NCBI GenBank assembly: GCA_025084515.1
Contig: JAJAGP010000553.1
Coordinates: 1-64,000 of the forward strand
DNA: 64,000 nucleotides
Direction of reading: 5' to 3'
Source: Ancistrus triradiatus
Lineage: Eukaryota; Chordata; Actinopteri; Siluriformes; Loricariidae
Of the stretch, positions 22,481 through 33,639 are shown piece by piece; within the stretch, counting starts at the first letter, position 1, and every line of letters starts with the position of its first letter. The notes beneath the pieces are model-generated. The model did not search any database, was not told the DNA's origin, and saw only the letters and a program-made list of their open reading frames with translations. Made by a program: the position numbers and the translations under genes.

Positions 22481-22719
22481 ATATACTGTAAGAGAAAGGA
22501 GCTTTTACTGGTTTGGACGTAAGCAAAATGTCGACAGAAGAATTCTCACAATAAAGTAAACCAGGAAAATGCCCCACAAACTGACCAGTCACTCCTGGAC
22601 TAACTAGATAATATTTTTAGATAGACTGAACACTGTATTAACAATTTGCAATCCAACCATGAGCTTTCAGTAATAGATGATATTAATTGTATAGCACACA
22701 ACTATAAACCAATCTGAAC

Positions 22720-23521
22720 CCCATACAGGTTCATGCAGATAATTGTAGGAGGTGCCCAAAGCTCACAATTTATTTGATATTTAGACAAAAATTGTAATTG
22801 ACAACTCATTGACAAAAGATACTGCACCCAGACAGAAATATCAGATTGCTGCAAAACTCTGCATTCAGTTTTATCACAGGCAGATATGTAAATGATTACA
22901 GGTGTTTTCTGATTAGACAAGATGGCATAAAAGTACTTCCCCTGCTGCCCTATAATAAGGCTCTCAGAGTCTACTTTTGGGTAGTGTACTTCTTTGTGAG
23001 GGTTTGTTGACTGCTAGACATGCCTCTACACTCTATGCACTCGAAAACATTTTGTCCAGTTGACAGACTTTGACAGGGGGTGCATCATTGTACTGAGAGA
23101 AGCAGGATGGTCGTTTTGACAAATTTCCCACCACCTAGGCCATTCTTACGTAACTGTGAGGAGGTGTTGAGAGCAGTGGTAAACATGGCTCCAAATGCCA
23201 TTTTTCAGCAGGATAATGTTCTCCCACACACAACAAGGGTTTCCCAGGCATGTCTCAACCAGATCGCAATGCTTCCATGGCCTGTCAGGTTTCCAGATAT
23301 ATTGCCAATCAAGCATTTACAGGACCATCTGGAATGTCAGCTTTAGCAAAGTATGGTTGTGGAGGAAATAAAGGCATATTTCGCAGTCAATGATCTCTCA
23401 CCAAAGGGTATACTACCCATAAGTAGCCTCTGAGAGACCTTTTAGAGAGCAGTGAGGAAAGCACTTGTACACCCTCTTGTGGCAAGACCCAGTGTCTAAT
23501 CAGACCACAGCTGTAATCACT
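22720..23521 (+). mobile_element. Tc1-like transposon remnant, family 5
   Basis: The plus strand has an N-terminal scrap DFDRGCIIVLREAGW (about 23068-23115). A large gap removes the central third. Then come FQQDNVLPHTTRVSQACLNQ (second catalytic Asp, about 23200) and LPWPVRFPDILPIKHLQDHL, where the third acidic residue (usually Glu after Pro-Ile) is Lys. The element is cut at 23522, where Tc1 family 4 begins. Left limit is approximate. Confidence 0.75.
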
Positions 23522-23523
23522 TA

Positions 23524-25157
23524 CAGTGGTGCTTGAAAGTTTGTGAACCATTTAGAATTTTCTATATTTCTGCATAAATATGACCTAAAACATCATCAGA
23601 CAAGTTTCACACAATTTTCACACAAGTCCTACAAGTAGCTAAAGAGAACCCAGTTAAACAAATGAGACAAAAATATTATACTTGGTCATTTATTTGAGGA
23701 AAATTATTCAATATTACATATTAGTGAGTGGCAAAAGTATGTGAACCTCTAGGATTAGCAGTTAATTTGAAGGTGAAATTTGAGTCAGGTGTTTCACTCA
23801 AGGGATGACAAAAAGGTGTGTGAGTGGGCACGCTGTTGTATTTAAAGAACAGGGATCTATCAAAGTCTGCTCTTCACAAACACATGTTTTTGTGGAAGTG
23901 TATCATGGGCACGAACAAAGGAGGATTTCTGAGGACCTCAGAAAAAGAGTTGTTGATGCTCATCAAGTTGGAAAAAGGTTACAAAAACCATCTCTAAAAG
24001 AGTTTCGACTTCACCAATCCACAGTCAGACAGATTGTGTTACAAAATGGAAGACATTCAAGACCATTGTTTACCCTTCCCAGGAGTGGTTCGACCAACAA
24101 AAGATCACTCCAAAAGCAAGCGGTGAATGAAAGTGAATGAAATAGCTTGTGAGGTCACAAAGGACCCCAGGGTAAAACTGATAAGCAAACTGAAGGGCCT
24201 CTCTCACATTGGCTAATGTTAATGCTCATGAGTCCACCATCAGAAAAAGAACACTGAACAACAATGGTGTGCATGGCAGGGTTGCAAGGAGAAAGCCACT
24301 GACTCTCCAGAAAGAACATTGCTGCTCATCCGCAGTTTGCTAAAGAATCATGTGGACAAGCCAGAACAGCTATTGGAAGAAATGTTTTGTGGACAGATGA
24401 GAACCAAAATAGAACTTTTTAGTTTAAAAAAAAAAAAGCGTTATGTTTATAGAGAAAAGGAGAAAAAAAAAACACTGCATTCCAGCATAAGAACCTTATC
24501 CCATCTATGAAACATGGTGGGTAGTATCATGGTTTGGGCTTGTTTTGCTGCATCTGGGCCAGGACGGCTTGCCATCATTGATGGAACAATGAATTCTGAA
24601 TTATATCAGAGAATTCTAAAGGAAAATGTCAGGACATCTGTGCATGAAACTGAATCTCATGCAGCAAGACAACGACCCTAAGCACACAAGTTGTTCTACC
24701 AAAGAATGGTTACAGAAGAATAAAAGTTAATGTTTTGGAATCCAATTCAAAATGTTGTGGAAGGACCCTTGAAGCGAGCAGTTAATGTGAGGAAACCCAA
24801 CAAACATCCCAGAGTTTTGGAAGCTGTTCTGTATGGAGGGAATGGGCTAAACTTATCCAAGCCGGTGTGCAGGACTGATTAAACAGTTACAGGAATGTTT
24901 AGTTGCAGTTATTGCTGCACAGGGGGGGACACAGCAGATACTGAAAGCAAAGGTTCAGTAATCTCACTAATATGTAATATTGAATCATTTTCCTCATTAA
25001 ATAAATTATCAACTATATAATATTTTTGTCTCATTTTTTAACTGGGTTATCTTTATCTACTTTTAGGACTTGCGTAAAAATCTGATGAAGTTTTAGGTCA
25101 TATTTATGCAGAAATATAGAACATTCTAAAGGGTTCACAAACTTTCAAGCACCACTG
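23524..25157 (+). mobile_element. Tc1-like transposon, family 4, copy F
   Basis: TA flanks at 23522-23523 and 25158-25159. Left end cagtggtgcttgaaagtttg, right end cacaaactttcaagcaccac then tg. Inner repeats gtggcaaaagtatgtgaacc and the matching inner block near 24960-25000 are partly preserved. Length 1634 bp. The same family occurs at 28392, 35567 and 36254. Confidence 0.93.
23900..24950 (+). pseudogene. Tc1 transposase (family 4, copy F), dead
   Basis: The N-terminal region RISEDLRKRVVDAHQVGKRL (from about 23915) is in frame to 24140. The first catalytic block is present as DNA (gtggacagatgagaacc, about 24390) but out of frame. The second, tgcagcaagacaacgaccct, encodes QQDNDP near 24663. 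In the third block the conserved PDLNPIE segment is mostly deleted and reads NPIQNVV near 24744, so the acidic residue is replaced by Gln. An A-rich run at 24426-24438 and another at 24466-24472 add frameshifts. Confidence 0.85.
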
Positions 25158-25159
25158 TA

Positions 25160-26744
25160 TATATCTTGCTGCGACCTACCCGCATGCTGAGTTTTACAGC
25201 AATCCGACATTTTTATCTTTGCAATGTGTTGGATAAGAAACAATGAGTGCCATTTTGCAATGGAATGACCATTTGAATAGCATTGCTGTTTAACGTGTTC
25301 TTATTCTTACTTCATTTTTGATATTATTATTTATTTTAATATTATTAACTTTTAATCTATTTAACCAGCTAATTATGTATTCATTGTAAGATTGACATGT
25401 CTCTAATAAAGAAGCTTTCACTAACACATTCCTGGAATATGAAACTGTATTTTACATGACAGCTTAACATATTACTTGTTGTGTTCATGATACAAGCTGT
25501 TATTTCAGCAGAGAGCAGGGAAGCATGCCAAAATCGCGAGAGGTTGTGACAAGCTAGCACATTAACTCTGTTGTGCTGTGTTGCAAAGACGCAATTCTTG
25601 TCTCTCCACTTGTCCCCCCAACCTAACCACCCCTCCCATCCAATATTTGCTCTCTGAAACATTTTCAAGAAGGAGGCACATAAGAACTTGATTACATTTC
25701 TGTGTTATTTGTAATAGTAAGACCAATAACAATTTTGACAATGGATCGTAGGTTAGTGGAGGTTTACATACTTTTGGTGTACAAATCCAGTGTGCATTTA
25801 TTCATCTCTGATTATTATCTCTTTTTAATATATCTCCTGCTAGAAGTCCCTTGTTAAATATACATTAACCAAGAATTGGCATGGGCATGATACTCAGAAA
25901 AACTGTACAAATGCAGTTCAGTACCTGAATTCCTCATAAACAGAATTAATGAGGATTTCTGGCAATTGATTGGGTCTAACATATTTAACCTGATGTCTTT
26001 GGCTTTCTAATGGGTGACTGTATAAATAATAAGTTATTTTAATTTGAAGGAAACAAATGAACTAGAAAACAAATAGATAACTAGTTTTACCTGAGAAACC
26101 TGAACCTTTTTATGACAAACACTTCAGACATGGCCTTACAGTTAGAAGAATTCTCACAAGTATAGACTCAAGCAAAAAATATTTTGTTTAGGCAAGGGTT
26201 AGGGAAGTTGTAAATTTTTTTATTACTTCTTCCAAAAGACGTCCAGCACAATATGTTAAATCTACTGCTTTTAGGAGGGTTGGCAACATTTTAAGAACCA
26301 GCAAATCATAAAGTCCTTCAGTTTAGTCCTTTCACTTAAGATCACTCCGATTAGGTCTCTCCTTCATCCTCTTTCCTTCCTTTATTTAGCTAGGTCAAAT
26401 GGATTTACAGCTGTCTTTGACATCCTTCACTGTCAAACATTAGTGTCTAGTATTAGCCCATTTTATCAATACTGTCCTGTCTATCACATTCTCATCCTTT
26501 TTCTGTTGTTATTCTATATACACATGTTCATTCAGGAACGCTCAATTACTTGCAGTGTGTTTAACACTTAGAAATGAAACATCATTATAATAATACTTAG
26601 TCTTTGCCATCTTTATTACCACATACCAACTTATAACACAGCATACATGAGCTCTCATTTTAACGTTCAAACTAAAGTAAGTATTTAAAAGGAGGTAACT
26701 CTAAAGAATAAATCCATAACCATATGCACTGCGGGATTTACCAG
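25160..26744. other. Unassigned AT-rich intronic sequence
   Basis: No repeat or gene recognised. A short C-rich stretch (25610-25640) is the only compositional change. Confidence 0.45.
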
Positions 26745-27070
26745 TATAATACGGCTAGCAGCTGCTTGGTTGATGCATCAGCATATGCTAGCCCACCACC
26801 ACAGGGATTCAAGTTCAAATTCCACCAGTGCTTTGAGGTAGGGTCAGGCATGACTGAATGTGATGTCTGACCCTACCTCAAAGCACTGGCAGGATGTGTC
26901 TGAGGTAATGTCTGAGGACAGTGCCAGAGGACCATCCCCAGCACTGCAACAATGAACTCTACCCAGCCCTCCAATGAACTGGCACCCTGTCTAGGGAATT
27001 GTTATGCCTGCACTGTGTTTTGCAGGGATGGATGCTGATGCCCCCTTGTCCCTGACCAGAAAAAATAATG
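26745..27070 (+). repeat. tRNA-derived SINE
   Basis: A tRNA-like head with a B-box-like gttcaaattcc (about 26811) is followed by a SINE body (aatgaactggcaccctgtct, gggatggatgctgatgcc) of the same class as at 41280-41400. The head is diverged. The SINE contains a strong hairpin at 26825-26889. Confidence 0.6.
26825..26889. repeat. Near-perfect 26-bp inverted repeat
   Basis: The arm ccagtgctttgaggtagggt continues to 26850. Its inverse occupies 26864-26889, with 25 of 26 positions pairing around a 13-nt loop. It sits at the boundary between SINE head and body. Confidence 0.95.
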
Positions 27071-27663
27071 AGATACACCATGAAAAATAAAAGAAATAAA
27101 TACAATTTATGGATGGTCTTGGACACTGCCTGGTCAAGAAATTAAGTAAATAAAGCAAAACAATTAATAATATATAATACAAACATATTTTAAAATCTGG
27201 TAAGGAAAGCAATTGTGCATTACTTACCATTGCTCTTTCATTGACCAGTTTAAATCGTGAGTCCATTAACCAGTTTAAATCAGGAGTCCTGATTTTCCTT
27301 TTGGTTTATTAATTGGTTTGAGCAAAGAAATCATTAACAGTTTGACTTAAAAAATCATGACAGAAAGAGTAACAGTAGTTTTCGAAGTCTTAGTGGTTTT
27401 TTATTGTATAAAGTGACTGGATGTTTAAAACAATATACATTTAAAATAGGTATTTATGCTAGTATTGATTGCTTAATTTAAATTTAATTTTAATTAAACT
27501 TAAAATGTTGACTGTAATTATATATTTTAGCACGTTTGCCAACACCAAATACCAAATTGTCCCCAATTACTTTTAGGTTGATGTGTTTTCTTTTTATTAG
27601 TTCTGTTAAAAACTATTAACACTTGTGATACGTTGGTTTCTCATGCTGATGCAGCAGTGTTAC
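27071..27663 (-). other. gsg1l: Start of gsg1l intron 1
   Basis: Immediately after exon 1 on the minus strand comes gtaaca, a consensus donor. No exon 2 sequence (the segment continuing the claudin-like loop and TM2) is visible anywhere to the left edge, so the intron is at least 27.6 kb if the gene is intact. Large first introns are usual for this gene in vertebrates. Confidence 0.6.
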
Positions 27664-27952
27664 CTCCGGAGTGGATGTTCTCCTCGCACGAGTACCAGAT
27701 GCCAGCGTGGAAGCGACGGAACAGAAACCGGTCGTCGCCGGTCTCCCAGCTGTAGTGCACTTTGCTCGGGTCGGTTTCATTGGTCCCGTAGTCGATGCAG
27801 TGATGGCGGCGTTCTTTGCTGCAGCTTGGCTTGGGGACGCGCTGTGTTCCCTCACACCAGTAAGCCGTGCAGAAAGCGGTGCTGGACAGTAAGAGCGCGA
27901 GCAGGTTCAGGAGCACCGAAATCAGCGCGCGCCACCGTCGGCTCGTCTTCAT
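27664..27952 (-). CDS. gsg1l: GSG1-like protein (Gsg1l), exon 1
   Basis: GSG1L is a four-pass, claudin-superfamily auxiliary subunit of AMPA glutamate receptors at the synaptic membrane, affecting gating and trafficking (established for mammals). The frame encodes 96 codons plus one base. It starts MKTSRRWRAL, has a hydrophobic first membrane segment at residues 9-30, then EGTQRVPKPSC, an N-glycosylation sequon NET at 58-60, YSWETGDDRFLFRRFHAGIW and the claudin-loop pattern GIWYSC at 84-89, ending CEENIHSG. These blocks are highly specific to GSG1L. The donor (ggag followed by gtaaca) falls where vertebrate exon 1 ends, in phase 1. The start has G at -3. The rest of the gene lies left of the window. 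This is the only host coding exon found. Confidence 0.95.
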
Positions 27953-28040
27953 GGCGCACGAGAGCGCGCGGGCTCATTCACAGACCCGGAGAGAAGGAAA
28001 CAACACGGATGCTGGAACAGAGGTGAACTGTGAGATGAAC
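27953..28040 (-). promoter_or_regulatory. gsg1l: gsg1l 5' UTR and CpG-rich proximal promoter
   Basis: CpG density is high across exon 1 and the adjacent gcgcacgagagcgcgcgggc, then drops beyond about 28040 into a pyrimidine-rich tract. No TATA box is visible. This suits a CpG-island promoter. The transcription start cannot be placed by eye. Confidence 0.55.
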
Positions 28041-28142
28041 GGAATGTGGAAATGTAAAGGTGTGTCTTCAGCTATATCACACACTTACTGCCTCACTCTG
28101 CTCTCTCTTTCTCTCCCTTTTTCTGTCTTACTCGTACCTAAT

Positions 28143-28143
<1 letters not shown>

Positions 28144-28198
<55 letters not shown>
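28144..28198. repeat. (CT)n microsatellite upstream of gsg1l
   Basis: About 27 uninterrupted CT units, 190 bp upstream of the gsg1l start codon and so (GA)n on the coding strand, within a wider pyrimidine-rich region (28080-28390). Confidence 0.97.
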
Positions 28199-28203
<5 letters not shown>

Positions 28204-28391
28204 TTCTTCTGTCTCAGTCATTGTGTTTACTCTGCCGTCTTCTCCTTTACCCCGTCTGTTTATCCTTCATCTCTGCTCCAGTTGAACTGTTTGTCTCTGC
28301 GCTATCAGAAATCTGCCTCACTCTCTTCACTCTCTCTCTGTTAATCTCTGTACTCTCCCTCGCTTTCTGTGTTCTAATGTTCTGTCGCTAC

Positions 28392-28915
28392 AGTGGTTCT
28401 TGGAAGTTATGAACCCTTTACACTTTGTAGACTTAGTTCAGCATATCTAAACTCAAATGTTCAAAAAGTCCTAAAAGTAGACCAAAAACACAAGTAAACA
28501 AATAAGACAAAACATTATGCTTGGTAATTTTTTTACTGAGGAAAATTATGAAATATTACATATCTGTTAGTGGTAAAATTCGAATATTAATTCAGTGCTG
28601 AAAATTATTTCAATATGTGGTGCTCTCAGTAACCTTCGATTTCAGACTATCTTGTGCAGCAGTAACTGCCACTAAACATTTCCAGTAACTGTTGATAAGT
28701 CCTGCTCATTTGGAGGGGTATTAGCCCATTGTTCTGTACAAAACAGCTTCAACTCTGGGATGTGGTGGGTTTCTTTAATTTCATTTTTTGGATGAATTTC
28801 AGGAGTTGCCTTGGCTTGGCCATTCCAAATCAATAACCGTTCTTTGGTACAATGGCTTGGGTGCTTAGGGTTGTTGTCTTGCTGAATAACTCACTTTCTC
28901 TTGACATTCAGTTCA
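28392..28915 (-). mobile_element. Tc1-like transposon fragment, family 4
   Basis: The end cagtggttcttggaagttat and the following block match copy I at 36254. Then come cagttaactgttg-type wording and tacaaaacagcttcaactct, shared with 36590. Only the 3' third of the element (transposase C-terminus on the minus strand) is present. It interrupts the pyrimidine-rich 5' flank of gsg1l. Confidence 0.8.
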
Positions 28916-29344
28916 CCGATCTGTGTGTTCTGTCTCCTTGTTTCACTCTCCATCTGCATATCTGTACTTTCTCTCCCTCCTTTTATCTCTCTGCATGTGT
29001 CCTGTAGTGGGAGATGTGCATTGCCTCCATGAGCATGTGTAGTACTCTATCCTCAATGTGTCTTACTCTTTGTCTTTTTTATCTCTGTGCTTTGTTTCCT
29101 AATTTCCCCCAACCTCTCTTTTGCTTTATTTCTACTCTCTATTTCTGCCTTTATCCTTTATCTGCCTTTTTATATTATGTCTGTGCTTTCTCTTTCTATC
29201 TCATTCTGTGCTTCTTATTGTCCATCAGTGTGGGTTTATGTATACAATTCCCCACTCTGCCTATTCTTGACTTCTTAGATTAAATAAAAAAGAGGTGAAA
29301 TAAAATAGTAAATTAAAGCTGAACGTGCATGTTCATACATATCT
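28916..29344. other. Pyrimidine-rich non-coding sequence
   Basis: Continues the CT-rich flank seen at 28080-28390. Frames here (for example 29014-29283) are artefacts of T/C-rich DNA. Confidence 0.5.
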
Positions 29345-29740
29345 TGCAAAATCCCATTCCCATTTTACCCCGTTTATCCTGGTCAGGGTTGCAGAGGAGT
29401 ACATTTACATTTACATTTACATTTAGCAGATGCCCTTATCCAGAGTGACTTACAATTGATACAGTCTTACAATCCAAGCAATTGTGGGTTAAGGGCCTTG
29501 CTCAAGGGACCCAACAGTGGCAGCTTGGCACAGGTGGGATTTGAACCCTGGACCTTTTGGTCCATAGTCCAGTACCTTACCCACTAGGCTACCACAGTCC
29601 CAGGAGTATCGAACCTATCACAGAATTCACTAAGCACGGGCAGAGGCACACCTAGGTACACATCACAAGGTACCACACCAACCAGCCTTCGTGCTGCCAG
29701 CCCAGTTTCAAACTCAGATCTTCAGGAACTGCTGACTGTG
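29345..29740 (-). repeat. SINE interrupted by a second SINE
   Basis: The left part (ccgtttatcctggtcagggt) is the inverted SINE body also seen at 41380. The right part (atcgaacctatcacagaatt, cgtgctgccagcccagtttc) continues it. Between them lies the other SINE, flanked by aggagta on both sides. Confidence 0.6.
29400..29606 (-). repeat. tRNA-derived SINE (family S), copy 1
   Basis: On the minus strand a tRNA-like head gtagcctagtgggtaaggta (A box) and gggttcaaatccc (B box) at 29535-29600 leads into a body containing gccttaacccacaattgctt (complement) and ending in a tandem acattt tail (29401-29424). Duplication aggagta flanks it. Sister copies: 47750-47880 and 58020-58232. Confidence 0.8.
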
Positions 29741-30259
29741 GGTTTTTTTTAATTTCTTGTAATATTGTTTAATTAATAATCATTTGTTTTAAATGCCATT
29801 GGGTGTGACGTTTGCTTTGCCTGGGATTGTTTACTATGGATTTATGACTTTGTAGTATTTTTAATGTTAATAGTTTTACTAAATTGCTAAAACACAAAAC
29901 CCCATTTTTGGGGGGAGAAATGAACTGTCAAACTGCCAAAACTAACTTATCGGCGGAATTCCTCTTTTGCACACCTTAAACAACATTCACCTAGGTAGAC
30001 ATAATTTTAATATCTGAATCAGACTTATTTAAAAACTCTAAATTCATTCTCACTAATAAAAACACATTTCACATGGTGTTGCACTTAGATACAAAATGTC
30101 ACACACAGGCAACAAACATTAAATGGAACATACTTATTTAAACTCACACACACTACAGGTGAAAAATGTTTTCACTCAGTGAGTGGGGTGCAACCCAATA
30201 AGTACAGAGAATAAAATCTAGTTTAAATGCAAGTGGCATGAGTGAGCTGGATTGTAACT

Positions 30260-30480
30260 TTAGCAATGGAAGGCAAAAACAGAAGAGGAAGAGTAGTGCT
30301 TGACAGAGGTGGTTGGAAGAGGAGAAGGAGGAGGAGGAGGAAAGGAAGACCATGAACAAGGGCAGTCATATCTAATGAAATTGGAGCAACAATCATAGAA
30401 CATGTTTTGGTCCATGGCATGACTATGATTGAAGCAGTACAATGTGTTCAACCTAATATAAGCACATTTTCAGTGGTCCC
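30260..30480 (+). pseudogene. IS630/Tc1-superfamily transposase, N-terminal fragment
   Basis: The plus strand reads an arginine- and glycine-rich start (GKNRRGRVVLDRGGWKRRRR), then VISNEIGATIIEHVLVHGMT and AVQCVQPNIS, matching the HTH region of fish IS630-like (DDE_3) transposases. Stops break it. The core and C-terminus in the same orientation appear at 33640-34128, possibly the same copy split by 3 kb of later insertions. Confidence 0.6.
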
Positions 30481-31649
30481 CTAAAAGATCTAGTAGAGTA
30501 CAATACAGTTTATTGCAGCCACTAAGATCCAGTATCTGAATGCCACACACACAACATGCAAAACGCAAACAAAACTCTTCAAATCTTGCCAAAATGGTAT
30601 TTTTGATTCCAAACTCTACACACAAATATCAAATGAACAACTTTTTCTACATGACAACTACACACTAATGTGATAAATAGCTTTATTTATTTTAGTTTTT
30701 GCTGTAAGACTCATTCATACATGTATTTTCATAAATATACAGGCTTGCATATTCAGTGCATATACACCATGAAGTACAATTTTTTCCATGAGCAGTACTG
30801 CGACACATGGTGTATATACTGTAATCAGTGGCATGCAGTCACTTCTAATCCTTCAGAGAAGGGGTAGGGAATATATGTATGTAAAATATTTCATAAATAA
30901 AGTCAAATCAAAAACATCAACCAATTCACAGTGCTACTCTTTGTTTTCTGGTTTGCTATAGTACGCATAAGCAACTGAGAGTGCTACTAACCAATCAAAA
31001 CTGCTCATTAAAATGATTTCTGTGAAATGTTGACATGTTTGCGTGCTCTTTCTGATGATAATTCGAATGGTTCGGTAATGTGAGTCTATTCACAAAATGA
31101 CAAGATATTCGACCAATCAGACTTATGATATTCACTATGGGGGCAGGTCCATAGCTGTCTACCCTTTCTCAGCATACTGAAGAAGGTGCTACTTATTCAT
31201 CATTCATAAACAAACATCACTGTCTATGCTAAAGTGCCCTTTTAACGTCAAATGACCACTTGCAAAGAAACTTGCAATAATAATGTCAGCCAAGTCTACA
31301 TAAAAAGATTTTCTGGCAAAGGAGCGGAGGATGGACATTATCTTCAAATAAGCCCAACAGACTGTCAAGTTTGGTGTTTACTTAATGTTTTGGCTGGCCA
31401 GGCATACTGTATACATAAGAAATTTGGAACATTCTACTTTTGTCATTTGTAGTTGCATTTGTAAGCTGTTAATCTGTTTTTGTGTATATACAGATCAACC
31501 GTACCATTACCAACATTACAATACAGTAATTTAAAGTCAAGCCTATGTTTATGTGGTAAATTTACTGTGCATTAACAATGTGCGTGCAAGTTTGGGACAG
31601 GAGGTAGCAGAACGGGTATCCACTGCATGCACTGCACACCACTAACTGT
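30481..31649. other. Unassigned sequence between transposon pieces
   Basis: No gene recognised. ACA-rich wording at 30540-30670 resembles the non-coding flank at 29900-30150 and may belong to the IS630-like element. Confidence 0.35.
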
Positions 31650-31745
31650 TATACATAAATAACAAATACACATGACTTGGCCACAAGATCTCATCAATTT
31701 CACAGGCAATGTCCTCTCTGGTAAGACAGCAGGGGAACAGCATTC
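31650..31745 (-). pseudogene. IS630-like transposase, C-terminal fragment
   Basis: The minus strand reads MLFPCCLTREDIACEIDEIL followed by WP. The plus-strand copy at 34040-34110 has the equivalent DADEVLWPDTAQRHDAV. Being in the opposite orientation it is a second, independent fragment. It abuts the LINE fragment to its right. Confidence 0.6.
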
Positions 31746-32400
31746 AAACGTGCATGTCCTCTTTATCCAGGTGGGTTAACTTCCTTGCTGCCACATCGGT
31801 CTAGGCCTCGGGCAAAACATAGAAGTTGTTTAGTGTATCTGGAAGTGAGGCATTTATATCACCTGTGGTTGGTGATGAGCTAATGCCCTACCTCATGCGC
31901 CGTGTGTCAGCGCAGTTCTCGGAGTTTCTGTGGATGCTCTGGCCCTGTGTGCTCTTTGTGTCTCTGTGATCACCTTGGACAGTTTTGCCACCTGCTAAGA
32001 AGGCACAGGCCACCTTACTGCACAGTGCTACATTTCTGTCAGCATGAAACAAGGCTAGCCTGTCTAGATGAATGTCGCTGTCTGGGACTCGCCATGTTTC
32101 CATGAAACAAAGATGCAAGAGTCTCAAAATTCATACCAGATTGGTCTCTGTAGTCAGATGTAGCCTAGTTCATTTTCCAAGGAGCAGACATTGGAGAGCA
32201 GAATGGACATAAGAGCTGGCCCGTTACAGTTTGGTTTTAGCCTCCCACCCACACTTCCAATTTTTCACACAGTGCTTGTGTTGACCCGTCCCCTGGCCAC
32301 TACAATCAGGCAAAGCCAAGGGCTGGAGGCCTGGTCCAATAGCAAGCCAAGATCACGTAGCTTCTCCAGCAGATCTTCTGGCAGGTTAGTTATTGTTTGT
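31746..32400 (-). pseudogene. L2/CR1-like LINE, endonuclease fragment
   Basis: On the minus strand from right to left: LPEDLLEKLRDLGLLL (32390-32340), then LLHLCFMETWRVPDSDIHLD and LALFHADRNVALCSKV (about 32127-32010), the start of an AP-type endonuclease. The sequence then jumps to SLPDTLNNFYV (about 31840), which normally precedes the RT domain. The rest of the endonuclease is deleted and stops are present. Confidence 0.65.
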
Positions 32401-32704
32401 TTTCAGTGTTGTAGAAGTGTCTGACAGTAATATACCTAAAGAGCAGATGTTCTACCATCCATGTGCCAAAAACACTTGAGGAAGGAGCCAAGTTAACAAA
32501 TAAAAGCATCATTTTAGATCCATAAAGGCCACTGCATGATACTGCTGCACCGCTATCTGAACTCTTAGTAGTTTTAAGAAATAATACACGTGAGGGAGTG
32601 CTTTAACAAGAAATATTGGGACGGGTGTGATGCAGTCGTGCTGAAGATTAGTACACCTGTGCCAGTATCTCACGTTAAAGCATTCCTTCTCGGTTATTAT
32701 TGCA

Positions 32705-33622
32705 ATTATACCACAGTGCCATTATCACCATTTATTGTTAGATTCTAAGATAAAAAGGATAGAAAAGACTATTTGTTTCTCAACATTCTGCGAGGTAAAA
32801 TAGTTCCATTCTATCAAGCACCCTGCTGCTAAACCTTTTAGTCATAACAGTCGAGGAACAGAATTTCCCAATAACTGTATTATATAGACAATAAACACAA
32901 ATATATCGGAGTGAAATCCCGGTGTTATAACCAAAGTCTAGGATCCCGTTTGATTAGTGATTATAAATTTGTTAGATGAAGATATTAATGTTAATATGTA
33001 ATGGCAGAATTATAGAGCATCAGCAGCTTCTCTGAGTTAAGATCTGGACTTACAGATAACAAGCCTGTCCAGTGAATGCACCTTCGATCAGCCGTGGATG
33101 GTGTTTAATGAAAGACGCAGGGTTTAACACCAGCAAACGACATTTCTGTGAGTGATGTAGCTGATTCAGTTCATTTTTATTGATTGCGCCGTCGCTCTTC
33201 AGTTGAGCTGTAAATCCATTAAAAGCCCGAGATGTTTGATTTAAAGTACTGACTTCATTTCACTTTCCCAGTGCTTCCAAATCCTTAAGGTGATAAATCT
33301 TTGGATCAGGTTGGTCACTAACAGCGTCACCTTCCAAATTTAATTCGTTTTTCAAACCAACAGATTTTCTAAACTAATTATAGCTTTCATTTCGGCAGTG
33401 TTTTACTTGTGTAATTTGTGTAACCTTGTGTAATTTTGCAAAATTACTTGTATAATTACTTGGCTGCGTCATTGAGCGGGCTAGGTTGCTAGGTTATGTG
33501 TGTATGTGGCAGAGTAATACTTATAGGGCATTGGTCAGAGTGGTACTATCAGGCAATAATTTCACGGCTAGAATGTCTGTCAGCCAATCAGATTGTGGGG
33601 TTGGAACTAACTGTGGAATAAT
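32705..33622. mobile_element. DNA transposon remnant, family V (MITE-like)
   Basis: Ends are attataccacagt at 32705-32717 and its inverse actgtggaataat at 33610-33622 (12 of 13 pair). The right-hand 290 bp (attgtggggttggaactaac, then gtggtactatcaggcaataa and ctaggttgctaggttatgtg) matches 44096-44350 in reverse. No transposase frame. A 918-bp non-autonomous element is the simplest reading. Superfamily unknown. Confidence 0.6.
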
Positions 33623-33639
33623 ATAGATTATCTACATGC

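Noticed and set aside
26825..26889. let-7 family miRNA gene
   Set aside because: Only the 8-mer seed matches; arms are nearly identical and lie in a SINE, unlike known let-7 precursors.
27867..28412. 181-codon plus-strand frame
   Set aside because: It is antisense to gsg1l exon 1 and runs through the (CT)n tract; its SLSLSL run is microsatellite translation.
31888..32127. Host exon
   Set aside because: METWRVPDSDIHLD is a LINE endonuclease motif; no splice sites flank it.
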